In this document: positions 1 to 7,919 of the stretch, in pieces
How positions within the stretch are numbered: the first letter of the stretch is position 1
How the letters are laid out: the number at the start of each line of letters is the position of its first letter
Assembly (NCBI GenBank): GCA_035651655.1
Contig: DASRFG010000011.1
Span: 1-64,000, forward strand
DNA length: 64,000 nt
Direction: 5' to 3'
DNA from: Terriglobales bacterium
Lineage (GTDB): Bacteria > Acidobacteriota > Terriglobia > Terriglobales > Acidobacteriaceae
Made by a program: the position numbers and the translations under genes
Notes under the pieces: model-generated
Told to the model about the DNA's origin: nothing
The model's input: only the letters and a program-made list of their open reading frames with translations
Databases searched by the model: none

Positions 1-94
1 ATTCTGCTGTGAAGTCAACCAATAGACTCTTGGGTCTCACGAATGGAACGCCCCATCATCAAGTGCAAGTCCATTCCACGTCGGTTACAACGTT

Positions 95-313
95 GTGAAG
101 TGTGCGGATTTACACTCTCGCCGTGAGTTCTACCAGCAATCCGAGAGTATGATCGATACAGGTGATATTTATGCTTTCTGCAATGCAGCTAGGCCTTGCC
201 CTCGTTGTCATGGAACCCGCACGGACGGGAAAGGACATCTTTGCAAGGTGTGTCACGGAGCAGGCGAACTCGCCATAAGCATCCAGATTCGAGATGAAAC
301 AGCCATGCGATGA
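95..313 (+). CDS. Small DnaJ-like zinc-finger protein (hypothetical)
   Basis: A 72-residue ORF with two CxxCxG repeats (Cys35/Cys38 and Cys50/Cys53, in CPRCHG and CKVCHGAG), the pattern of the DnaJ central zinc finger, but with no J domain or other DnaJ part. Such four-cysteine knuckles usually bind one zinc and act in protein or RNA contacts. The listed start is GTG; an ATG at 149 would give a 54-residue protein keeping all four cysteines. It overlaps the following transporter gene by 20 nt, which suggests translational coupling. It may be a free-standing zinc-knuckle protein or a fragment of a longer gene. Function unknown. Confidence 0.45.
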   Translation: MKCADLHSRREFYQQSESMIDTGDIYAFCNAARPCPRCHGTRTDGKGHLCKVCHGAGELAISIQIRDETAMR

Positions 314-1958
314 AGCAGTGATCCGGGCCGGAGCTTTAGCCGCGCCTTGTGTGGAGAAATCGCGCCCGTGGGTGCTTGCGGCCACGATTCTTGGTTCGAG
401 CATGGCGTTCATCGATGGCACGGTCGTCAATGTAGCTTTGCCTGCATTGCAATCGAACCTTCACGCTACTGTGGTGGATGTTCAATGGGTCATTGAATCT
501 TATGGACTATTTCTTTCTGCACTGATCCTGGTCGGCGGCGCGCTGGGCGATTCTTTGGGCCGTCGATCCATGTTTTTGGTGGGTGTTGCTTCTTTCGCAG
601 TTGCTTCCGCCGGCTGTGGTTTCTCCTCAAGCATCAAAAGCCTGTTGGTGTGGCGCTCCGTCCAGGGGATCGCTGCCGCATTCCTCGTACCCAGCAGTCT
701 CGCGATCATCAGCGCATCCTTTGACGAAAAATCTCGCGGTAAAGCGATCGGGACGTGGGCCGGATTCACAACCATGACGACTGCCCTGGGCCCGGTTCTC
801 GGGGGATGGCTGATCGAACAGGCTTCATGGCACTGGATATTCTTCATCAATGTTCCTCTGGCTGCTCTTGTTCTTGTTATCTCGATCTGGCATGTGCCGG
901 AATCCCGCAGTTCCGATACAAGAAGTGTCGATTGGTGGGGTGCCGCGATCGCGACTCTTGGCTTGGCTGCCCTGGTGTATGGATTCCTGGAATTGTCAAT
1001 CCTTGGGTGGACGCATCCTCGGGTAATCGGCAGTTTGATTGCTGGCTTTGGATCACTTGTTCTTTTTCTATTCGTCGAGAAGACCGTCAGGGCACCAATG
1101 GTCCCACTGCAGCTGTTTAGATCTGCAAGCTTCAGCGGCGCAAATCTACTAACGCTATTTCTTTACGCCGCCTTGGGCATTTTCTTTTTCCTGTTTCCCT
1201 TGAATTTGATTCAGATACAGAAGTACTCGGCCACTGCGACTGGGGCCGCCGTATTACCAACTATTTTGCTTATATTCTCTCTATCGCGCTGGTCCGGAGG
1301 GCTCATAACCCGCTACGGTCCGAGGATCCCGCTCATTGTGGGTCCGTTGATTGCTGCGGCGGGTTTTCTTCTTTTCGCTGTACCTAATGTGCAGGCGAAT
1401 TACTGGACCACATTTTTCCCCGCCTTTATCGTTCTAGGGCTGGGCATGGCCATCAGCGTCGCGCCTTTAACCACCGTGGTCATGAACTCGGTCGAGCCGG
1501 AACGTGCAGGCACAGCATCGGGAATCAATAATGCTGTGGCTCGAGTCGCGGGTGTATTGGCAGTCGCGGTCCTGGGCGCTGTCATGGCGTCAGCCTTTGG
1601 ACACTCACTGCGAGATTCGCTCGCCGGTCTGAACATCAATGCCGACATCGTTCACGAGCTTGAATCGAATGTAGCCAGACTCGGCAGCCTCGATGCACCC
1701 TCTAGTGTGGCTCCACAGACCGCCGCGATTATTCGTTCCGCCGTGGCCGAGGCGTTCATCTTTAGTTTTCGACTGATCATGCTGCTTTGCGCTTGCCTCG
1801 CGATAGCGAGCGCCGGAGTTGCGTGGCGGAGAATACCTTCTCAAAGTGCTGAGAGAGCACGGATTTCGGCCGAGCTGCAGTCGCCCGCTAACCGCGATGA
1901 TAGACGTCTGCCATGCCCTCAAACAGAAAAAGACTGCTTATACTATGTTCTGCTGTAA
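294..1958 (+). CDS. MFS transporter, DHA2 (EmrB/QacA-type) family
   Basis: A 554-residue integral inner-membrane protein predicted to export drugs or other small toxic compounds in exchange for protons. The sequence shows the DHA2 hallmarks: a first helix with SMAFIDGTVVNVALPA (about residues 35-50), motif A in GALGDSLGRRSMF after helix 2, and the antiporter motif C in ALGPVLGGWL (about residues 160-170). The length and number of hydrophobic stretches fit 14 helices. The start overlaps the upstream zinc-finger ORF. No adaptor or TolC gene is adjacent. The TetR-type remnant about 1.3 kb downstream could once have been its repressor, but that is speculation. The substrate cannot be read from sequence. 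Confidence 0.85.
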   Translation: MKQPCDEAVIRAGALAAPCVEKSRPWVLAATILGSSMAFIDGTVVNVALPALQSNLHATVVDVQWVIESYGLFLSALILVGGALGDSLGRRSMFLVGVASFAVASAGCGFSSSIKSLLVWRSVQGIAAAFLVPSSLAIISASFDEKSRGKAIGTWAGFTTMTTALGPVLGGWLIEQASWHWIFFINVPLAALVLVISIWHVPESRSSDTRSVDWWGAAIATLGLAALVYGFLELSILGWTHPRVIGSLIAGFGSLVLFLFVEKTVRAPMVPLQLFRSASFSGANLLTLFLYAALGIFFFLFPLNLIQIQKYSATATGAAVLPTILLIFSLSRWSGGLITRYGPRIPLIVGPLIAAAGFLLFAVPNVQANYWTTFFPAFIVLGLGMAISVAPLTTVVMNSVEPERAGTASGINNAVARVAGVLAVAVLGAVMASAFGHSLRDSLAGLNINADIVHELESNVARLGSLDAPSSVAPQTAAIIRSAVAEAFIFSFRLIMLLCACLAIASAGVAWRRIPSQSAERARISAELQSPANRDDRRLPCPQTEKDCLYYVLL

Positions 1959-2329
1959 TGCCTCCCGTCGCATCCGATTCAGTTCGAAAGGATATCCTCA
2001 TGAGCGCATCCACAAGCACGACCTCCTCCGCCAGCGTCTTAGCCGACCTCTCCATTCACCCCCTCTCACAATTCTCGACCGTGTGCGTAATGACTCCCAA
2101 GGTGCGAAACGAAGCCGCTTGGTACGGGCACAAGGGTAAATGCCTCATGGAGTTAGGGGATCCTAAATGCCAACTGACCTCGGCACCGGGTTAGTAGCTG
2201 TAGTGGGCGCACTGCACAGGAAGTAGGTGACGTAGGTCGTTCAGCGCGTTGATGTCGTCTTGCGATACGGTGATGCCCCCTCGTGGCTGGACTCGATAAG
2301 TTTCCTTTTCGCCAACATTTCGTACCCGT
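1959..2329. other. Intergenic region with one weak small ORF
   Basis: The gap between the exporter and the HTH gene contains only one candidate on the + strand: an ATG at 2000 preceded by AAGGA, reading 64 residues to 2194 (MSASTSTTSSASVLADLS...). It has no recognisable motif and its composition is not persuasive. I found no convincing tRNA, repeat or terminator. Confidence 0.3.
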
Positions 2330-2527
2330 TTACGCGAACAGTCTTTCGACGGTGGTGTTGTGAAAGCGGGCCAGCTTTATAGCCGCGTCCACTTTCGGGA
2401 CATGGTTGCCCTGCTCGATGTTCCACAGACGCGTCAGCGAGATGCCAGTCTTCTTTGAGATGTCGCGCAGTGACAGCTTACGGCTAGTACGAAGTGCTGC
2501 CAGCTTGCCGTTCTGTTTTCTTCTCAT
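2330..2527 (-). CDS. XRE/Cro-family helix-turn-helix protein
   Basis: A 65-residue protein consisting almost only of a Cro/C1-type HTH: LSLRDISKKTGISLTRLWNIEQGNHVPKV carries the helix-turn-helix (about residues 18-46), and the tail ANTTVERLFA-like end (NTTVERLFA) is typical for this family. It is probably a DNA-binding regulator of mobile-element or toxin-antitoxin type. The ATG start has a good Shine-Dalgarno sequence (AGGGGA, about 8 nt upstream). No toxin partner was identified next to it. Confidence 0.75.
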   Translation of the reverse strand: MRRKQNGKLAALRTSRKLSLRDISKKTGISLTRLWNIEQGNHVPKVDAAIKLARFHNTTVERLFA

Positions 2528-2635
2528 GTCAATGTCCCCTTTTGAGAATGGTTAATTCTACGCTTTTGCCCAGTGTTGGTGGTATGCCCTCCCCTCGTTA
2601 TCGAGAGCCGATTGGTAAATCGGTCGGCAAAGCCT

Positions 2636-2809
2636 TCACTCATCGGGTACCCCCACAACGTTCCATTCCTTGACCGCCGACCACCGATTGTAGAGATTGC
2701 GACCGTATTCCTCCGCTTCTTCTTTGGAGTTAAACCGCAGTGCGTTGCCGCACCAGTTCCCACCCGGCGGGGTTGAGTATGAGAGCCGCAGTGATGTCAA
2801 ATCATCCAT
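2636..2809 (-). CDS. Small hypothetical protein
   Basis: A 57-residue ORF (MDDLTSLRLSYSTPPGG...) whose middle, RFNSKEEAEEYGRNLYNRW, resembles short conserved hypotheticals common on mobile elements that carry an F..K/T-EEA..Y...L..RW signature. I recall that family only loosely and can give no function. An in-frame start further upstream (2932) gives 98 residues, but the extra N-terminus is basic and looks non-coding, so I prefer the ATG at 2809. It precedes the HTH gene on the same strand with a gap of about 110 nt. Confidence 0.45.
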   Translation of the reverse strand: MDDLTSLRLSYSTPPGGNWCGNALRFNSKEEAEEYGRNLYNRWSAVKEWNVVGVPDE

Positions 2810-2932
2810 TCCAGCCAAAACTGCAATCAAGCGTTTACGATGACAGCGGCTTCTCCACTGCACGGTCATCGGAACTAAAAAAAGGATTGAAGCTGTCTTT
2901 GGAGGAAGTCGCATTGCTAGGCTCGTAAACAC

Positions 2933-3270
2933 CTTGAATCAGAACACCTTGTTTTGGCACAAGCCAAATCTGAATCGACGTGGCTGACGTTTAGTTTGGG
3001 TATGAAACCCAGAATTCTACGCATCTCCTGCGATCCGCATCTGCTGCGAACCGACAAATGATGCTAACGCAAGTGGGCATGGATGATAACGTCGACGGCT
3101 TTGCCGTACGGAAAATGAGTGGTAATGTAACCGTCTCTGACAGCCTGCAAGCGAGTCAAAACGTCAATGCCGCAGAGAACATGAACGTCGGACAGAACAT
3201 AAACGTTCTCGGATGCTTATTGCATCAGGGAACGTCATTGGGGGCACCTGCTCATCGGATGCGCGCCTGA
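2933..3270. other. Unassigned stretch with weak ORF
   Basis: This interval holds a 70-codon + strand ORF (3058-3270) with an oddly repetitive middle (QNVNAAENMNVGQNINV). It ends at a TGA in the same frame as the TetR remnant that follows. I see no family signature. It may be degraded DNA at an old recombination junction. Confidence 0.25.
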
Positions 3271-3738
3271 AAAAGACATCCAACCATTCGCGCCTGTGCT
3301 CGACAAACTGACACAGTTGCAACCGCCGAAGCAGTTAGCTCTGCGTTCGGCGATTGGCAGCGTCGCGTGGACACCGCCGCAGCCGGTGGGCCGCCGGTGT
3401 CCTACGCAGAGCTGATCGACGACTATCTGAGCGACGCACACCGTAAGAGTCCAGGAACAGGCTGTGCCTTCAGCGCGCTGGCACCGGAAATCGCGCGCAG
3501 CGATAAGCGGACCCGCGCCCTCACCTCTGAACAGGTCCAGAAAGACCTTGGGTCGATTACCGGGTTGCTGCCAGGCAAGGACAAACGTGCGGCAAGATCG
3601 AGGGCGATCTTGACTTTCAGTGCGCTTATCGGAGCCATGTCGCTAGCCCGCGCCGTATCGGATGAGTCGCTTTCGCGCGAGATATTGAAGACCGTGGCAG
3701 AGCTACTCAAGAATTCTGCCTCAAAGCACCAGGATTGA
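3271..3738 (+). pseudogene. TetR/AcrR-family regulator, C-terminal remnant
   Basis: From the TGA at 3268-3270 the frame is open to 3738. Its protein from about 3318 (AVSSAFGDWQRRVD... then GPPVSYAELIDDYLSDAHR) matches the ligand-binding C-terminal half of TetR/AcrR repressors, including GCAFSALAPEIARSD and the late segment FSALIGAMSLARAVSDESLS. The N-terminal HTH domain of about 60-80 residues is absent, and no start codon with a ribosome site precedes the homologous part. The fragment should not bind DNA and is best called a broken gene. An ATG-less product from the in-frame GTG near 3369 cannot be excluded. The nearby LysR operon has its own regulator. Confidence 0.7.
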
Positions 3739-3850
3739 GGTGGTCAAACCGTCAATACTTCGATTGCTTAGATTGCTTAGTTTGAGCAGGTCGTCCTAAG
3801 AAACTTAGCTGGGCCGAAAAAAGAAGGGCTGAGTGACGTTCTGCTCGTCT
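3739..3850. repeat. Short gap with 9-bp tandem duplication
   Basis: GATTGCTTA occurs twice back to back at 3762-3779, followed by another partial copy. Nothing else is evident before the SnoaL-like gene ends at 3851. Confidence 0.5.
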
Positions 3851-4252
3851 TTACTTCGGGAATGAGCGGCCGAACATCGGATTCCCGCTCTTGGACTGTT
3901 GCTCGGTAGCTTCGTCCTGAATGACATCCCAATGTTCGACGAGGATCCCATCTCTCAAGCGAACCACGTCCGCCGCGATCCAGTTCACTGGTAGGCCGAG
4001 GTTGGAGAACCGTCCATGAACGATGACGTAGTCGCCTTCTGCAAGAATTAGGCCGGGCTCATACTTGAGCGACTGTGGAGCGGCCTTGATGAGGTTGAAG
4101 AGCCCATCGCGTCCCGGCTCGATATGAGCGCTGTGCTGAATGTAATTAAGAGACCAGAACCGCTCCGCCGCCGAGTAGTCGCGTTTATTGAACAGGGTAT
4201 CGAATGCTTCCAGTACGATCGCCTTATTCTTCTTTGCATTTGAATCGCTCAT
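3851..4252 (-). CDS. SnoaL/NTF2-like protein
   Basis: A 133-residue protein of the SnoaL-like (NTF2-fold) superfamily, small cone-shaped barrels that often act as cyclases, isomerases or hydrolases. Visible signatures are the N-terminal helix with VLEAFDTLFNKRDYSAAERF, NYIQHSAHIEPGRDGL, the strand EGDYVIVHGRFS, and the end VEHWDVIQDE, a classic SnoaL closing motif. I chose the ATG at 4252 (AGGA about 7 nt upstream). An in-frame ATG at 4321 that overlaps the stop codon of the preceding SDR gene (TAATG) would add 23 residues and implies coupling. Last gene of the four-gene operon; substrate unknown. Confidence 0.8.
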   Translation of the reverse strand: MSDSNAKKNKAIVLEAFDTLFNKRDYSAAERFWSLNYIQHSAHIEPGRDGLFNLIKAAPQSLKYEPGLILAEGDYVIVHGRFSNLGLPVNWIAADVVRLRDGILVEHWDVIQDEATEQQSKSGNPMFGRSFPK

Positions 4253-4320
4253 TCGTTTCCTCGCTTGCAAATCGACGTTCGATGTTCTTGTTTTTTCCAG
4301 TGCGATCCTCACAGTGCTCA

Positions 4321-5088
4321 TTAAAGCTTCGAACCACCATCAACCGGAATACTGGCACCTGTAATCCAGCGCGCACCATCTGATGCCAAAAAAGCGACCA
4401 CGTCAGCGATGTCTTTGGGTGTGCCGATTCGCTTCAATGCCTGCATGCCCAGCGTGACCTCGCGACCCTCTTCGGTCTTCGCAAAATTGGACATATCCGT
4501 GTCGATTACCCCTGGTGCAACAGCATTTACTCGTATGCCGCGTGGTCCGAGAATAGCGGCCCAGTTCTTGACAAGAGTCTCTAGCGCCCCCTTGGTTGAG
4601 GTGTAGGCCAACAACGAAGGGTGCTCCAAGCCGGGCTTCCCAACTACGGCGCGGGCCCCGATCGAAGAGATCACGATGATGTTCGAACCTTCACCAAAAA
4701 TAGGCAGGAGTTGCTGCACCAGGAAGAAGGGGCTTCGGACGTTTGTCGCAAAGAGGTTGTCAAAATCCTCTATCGTGTAATCTGCGATGCGTGCCGCCTT
4801 GCTGATTCCGGCGTTGAGCACAAGCACATCCAATCGATCGCCGGCGATTGAGCGCACCCGTTTCGCCAGCAGCGGAGCGCCATTCGGAATTCCTAGATTC
4901 ACCGAGATTGCATTTGCACGTCCGCCCTTCGTTTGGATCTCGGATACGAGAGATTCTGCTTCCTGTGTGGAGCGGCCATAGTGAACCAGGACGTGAGCCC
5001 CTTCGCCAGCAAGCGCCGACGCAATGGCGCGCCCGATTCCCCGCGACGCGCCGGTGACAAGTGCTGTTTTGTTCTGAAGTGCAGGCAT
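4321..5088 (-). CDS. SDR-family oxidoreductase
   Basis: A 255-residue classical short-chain dehydrogenase/reductase, expected to use NAD(P)(H) on an alcohol or carbonyl. Seen directly: TGASRGIG (residues 13-20) for cofactor binding, LNAG (91-94), the catalytic YTSTK with Tyr162 and Lys166, a Ser around 141-142 (ISS), and the closing GASIPVDGG. RVNAVAPG matches FabG-like members. The length is normal. It lies in an operon with a second SDR, an HbpS-like protein and a SnoaL-like protein, all divergent from a LysR gene, which suggests catabolism or modification of a small aromatic or polyketide-like compound. Confidence 0.9.
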   Translation of the reverse strand: MPALQNKTALVTGASRGIGRAIASALAGEGAHVLVHYGRSTQEAESLVSEIQTKGGRANAISVNLGIPNGAPLLAKRVRSIAGDRLDVLVLNAGISKAARIADYTIEDFDNLFATNVRSPFFLVQQLLPIFGEGSNIIVISSIGARAVVGKPGLEHPSLLAYTSTKGALETLVKNWAAILGPRGIRVNAVAPGVIDTDMSNFAKTEEGREVTLGMQALKRIGTPKDIADVVAFLASDGARWITGASIPVDGGSKL

Positions 5089-5144
5089 TCGTATACCGTC
5101 ACAATTCTGAAACGATCATTGTCGCTCGACTCGTTCCCTGACTC

Positions 5145-5576
5145 TTAAGCCACCGCATCCGATACGAGCGCTAGCGCAGCTCTCGCGCAATCGACGTCGT
5201 TCTGCACCATGGGCGCGCCGCTCACCCCAATCGCCCCGATAATTTCTCCGTCCACCTTGATGGGAAAGCCCCCACCCCACGCCGCCACACGCGCGAGCGT
5301 AGGAAGGCCGGCCAAGAGCGATGGGTCGCCCTGGATAAAGTTGAAAAAGTCCTGCGTCGAGACGCCGAACAGGGCTGTGTATGCCTTATTCTGCGCAATC
5401 TCAATGGTTGGGATCGAGGCCCCATCCATCCGGCTGAATGCCTTGAGATTGCCGCCATCATCAAGAATCGCTACGTTCTCGCTGACCCCAAGTTCTCCGG
5501 CTTTCGCTACCGCTCGATCCACCATTTTCTGCGCTAGCTGAGAAGAGATGCTGTGTTTCTTCATCACGTTAGCCAT
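5145..5576 (-). CDS. GlcG/HbpS-family heme-binding-like protein
   Basis: A 143-residue protein of the GlcG/HbpS (formerly DUF336) family. Signs are the N-terminal helix with AVAKAGELGV, the strand NVAILDDGGNLKAFSRMDGA, the helix IEIAQNKAYTA, and the conserved GGGFPIKVDGEIIGAIGVSGA followed by DCARAALALV. Members include heme- or corrinoid-binding accessory proteins and proteins of unclear role encoded with oxidoreductases. The start is the ATG at 5576; a longer reading to 5636 lacks support. It sits between the two SDR genes on the same strand, so it probably serves the same pathway. Function is unproven even for close families. Confidence 0.85.
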   Translation of the reverse strand: MANVMKKHSISSQLAQKMVDRAVAKAGELGVSENVAILDDGGNLKAFSRMDGASIPTIEIAQNKAYTALFGVSTQDFFNFIQGDPSLLAGLPTLARVAAWGGGFPIKVDGEIIGAIGVSGAPMVQNDVDCARAALALVSDAVA

Positions 5577-5647
5577 TGGATACCTTCTTCCGTTGGATAT
5601 GTATTTGCATGCTGATCCTGTCCGCACTTCGCGCATTCGAGAGGCCC

Positions 5648-6397
5648 TTAGCCCGCAATCATTCCTCCGTCCACCGCCAGGGAGGCGCCAACAATGTAGG
5701 AGGCCTTGTCAGACCCAATGAACACGATCGCGTTTGCGATCTCTTCGGGCAAGCCCATGCGCTTGGTAGGAATTTTTGCCGCGAGGAAATTCGATTTGTT
5801 CTCCTGCGTTTCCGCAAAGTGGTTGAACATCCTCGTCTCCGTCGGACCGGGACCAACGATGTTGACGCGAATTCCGGTGCCCGCCAGTTCAATAGCCGCG
5901 GACTTCGTGATCCCTTCCACGGCGTGTTTGCTGCCGACATATACTGCGGCGGTCGGGCCGCCGACTTTGCCGTAGGAAGACGAGATATTAACGATGCTGC
6001 CTTTGCCTTGCGAAAGCATCGCCCGAATTTCGTACTTCATGCACAGAAGCACCCCGAGCACATTCGTGTCGAAAATGGCTTGATAGCTCTCGGGGGTTAC
6101 GTCGGCAGCCGAACCGGGATTGCCCACTGTGCCGGCGTTATTGACGGCAATGTCGAGGCGACCAAAACGGGCGATGGTTCTCTCGACAAGACTTTTGACT
6201 TCCTCTTCATGCCGTACATCGGTGAGCACAAATTCGGCCTCCGTGCCGAGACTGCGCAGTTCTGTGGCAAGCTTCTGGCCCTCATCTTCGTGTCGGCCGG
6301 AAATAACGACACGCGCTCCATCTTTTGCGAAGGCCTGCGCCGTCGCACGACCAATGCCTGTCAGTGCGCCCGTAATCAAAACAACTGGTGAACTCAT
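5648..6397 (-). CDS. SDR-family oxidoreductase
   Basis: A 249-residue classical SDR. Motifs: TGALTGIG (residues 9-16), the acidic/basic cofactor loop SGRHEDEG, NNAG (86-89), NISSSYGK with the catalytic Ser, Tyr153 and Lys157 in YVGSK, and GASLAVDGG near the end. The arginine after the second strand suggests NADP(H), though the following acidic residues make that uncertain. First gene of the operon 6397 to 3851, transcribed away from the LysR gene. The substrate is unknown. Confidence 0.9.
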   Translation of the reverse strand: MSSPVVLITGALTGIGRATAQAFAKDGARVVISGRHEDEGQKLATELRSLGTEAEFVLTDVRHEEEVKSLVERTIARFGRLDIAVNNAGTVGNPGSAADVTPESYQAIFDTNVLGVLLCMKYEIRAMLSQGKGSIVNISSSYGKVGGPTAAVYVGSKHAVEGITKSAAIELAGTGIRVNIVGPGPTETRMFNHFAETQENKSNFLAAKIPTKRMGLPEEIANAIVFIGSDKASYIVGASLAVDGGMIAG

Positions 6398-6558
6398 AGC
6401 TGCTCCTCCCTGACCTGGAACCCATGCAGGTTGAGCATGGGCTGATTGCCAAGCCGCCTTCGGGTTAGCTCAAATCCACCTGCTTAGATTCTTAAGTTAG
6501 GCGGTTGAACCATACTTTGTTAAGCTGGGAGCGATGCCTAGCAAGCATGGGATAAGGG

Positions 6559-7458
6559 ATGGAATTACGACATCTTCGTTATTTTGTCGCGGTTGCTGAC
6601 GCTGGAAGTCTGACGGTGGCCGCGCGAAAACTGCACACCTCGCAACCTTCGCTGAGCCGGCAGATTCGAGCTCTGGAGGACGAAGTGGGTACTCAATTGT
6701 TTGGGCGCAGTGCTCGCGGCATTGAACTGACACCGGGTGGTCGAGCCTTTTTCGATCACGCCCGCACAGTGCTCTCGCAGGTTGAGGCGGCAATAGAAGC
6801 TGCACGCCGGGTTGCTCATCCCATCAAGCCGCGCTTCACGATAGGTTTTCTGACTGGACACGAATTGACGTGGATGCCCGAAGTCTTGCATATCTTGCAC
6901 CACGAACTGCCTAACGTCGACGTGGTAATTTCGAGCCAGTACTCGCCGCTGCTTGCCGACGGCCTTTCGAAAGGGAAAATCGATGCAGCCTTTCTTCGAC
7001 GGGAACAAGGGGCGCCAGGTCTGGCATTTCACGTTCTCGCCAAGGAACCCTTGGTTGTGGTCCTGCCTCGCAACCACCGTCTCGCTGCGCTTAACGCGAT
7101 CAGTCCGGGAGATCTAGCGGGTGAGACATTCGTGACCGTCTCGGACACGGCTCCAGTGCTGCGTCGAGTGATCGACAATTACCTGAAGCGATCCGGAACC
7201 GAAATAACGCCAGCTCACGAGGCCGATCACCTCGCCATGGGAATGTCCTTAATAGCTTCGACGGGCGGCGTAGGGCTGTTACCTGCTTACGCACAGAATT
7301 TTCTCCCTTCGTCGGTGACGAGTCGCCCTGTGAAGGGAGCAACGCCAACTGTTGATCTAGTCCTTGGCTACAAAACGTCAAATCAGTCTCCCGTTCTCAA
7401 GCTTCTGCTTTCGAGATTAGACGAGTTGGTCGCTCGTGTCTTGAAGACGAATCGGTAA
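6559..7458 (+). CDS. LysR-family transcriptional regulator
   Basis: A 299-residue LysR-type regulator. The N-terminal winged HTH (residues 1-60) is typical: MELRHLRYFVAVADAGSLT, then AARKLHTSQPSLSRQIRALE and GTQLFGRSARGIELTPGG. A periplasmic-binding-like co-inducer domain follows (about residues 90-295). It is divergent from the SDR/HbpS/SDR/SnoaL operon across a 161-bp spacer, the standard layout for a LysR protein that senses a pathway compound and activates the neighbouring operon. The segment FLTGHELTWMPEVL is like that of CatR/BenM-related regulators of aromatic degradation, which is only suggestive of the ligand. Confidence 0.9.
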   Translation: MELRHLRYFVAVADAGSLTVAARKLHTSQPSLSRQIRALEDEVGTQLFGRSARGIELTPGGRAFFDHARTVLSQVEAAIEAARRVAHPIKPRFTIGFLTGHELTWMPEVLHILHHELPNVDVVISSQYSPLLADGLSKGKIDAAFLRREQGAPGLAFHVLAKEPLVVVLPRNHRLAALNAISPGDLAGETFVTVSDTAPVLRRVIDNYLKRSGTEITPAHEADHLAMGMSLIASTGGVGLLPAYAQNFLPSSVTSRPVKGATPTVDLVLGYKTSNQSPVLKLLLSRLDELVARVLKTNR

Positions 7459-7612
7459 AGACTTCGATGATACTGTTTCTAATATTCGGAGTGGCTCGAT
7501 GTGTCCCTGCGAATATCAATCTAGCGCCCCAGCCGTCTTTTCCAGCATCCGCCAGAGTCGTCTTGAGCGCTCCCGCGAACCATATCAGATTGAGGACAGC
7601 CAAGCAGTAAAA

Positions 7613-7714
7613 CACGGCCGCAGTGATCGGCTGTTTGATCTCATGCGCCAAAGAGGCGGTGAGTTCTCCCATCGTAGTCACTCGATTGATGTGTGCGAGG
7701 TCCGCCTGGGCTTG
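7613..7714 (-). pseudogene. Vestige of a histidine kinase H-box
   Basis: About 34 codons read QAQADLAHINRV then TTMGELTASLAHEIKQPITAAV, the hallmark dimerisation/phospho-acceptor segment of a large family of proteobacterial-type PAS sensor kinases; the phospho-accepting His is in AHEIKQP. On both sides the similarity stops abruptly and no ATPase domain follows in any frame I read. The surrounding frame (7397-7738) stays open by chance. It is a gene scrap, probably left by recombination close to the IS91-type element. The gap 7459-7919 contains nothing else I recognise. Confidence 0.7.
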
Positions 7715-7919
7715 ATGTATAGGAAAAACAAAAATCAATTTCAGGGTGTTACGAGCGGTTCGAGTGAGAACTTAGGTTTTGTTTGGTGACAGATCAGGCA
7801 CAAGCCTTATTAGGTGGCGAGAAGTGACGGTCGTTAGAGTTGCGATACTGGCCGGGCGAGTGACGTGCGTGAGCTGCCAGAATTGAAGTGCCCCTTTCGT
7901 TATAGGTCTTGCTCGAATG

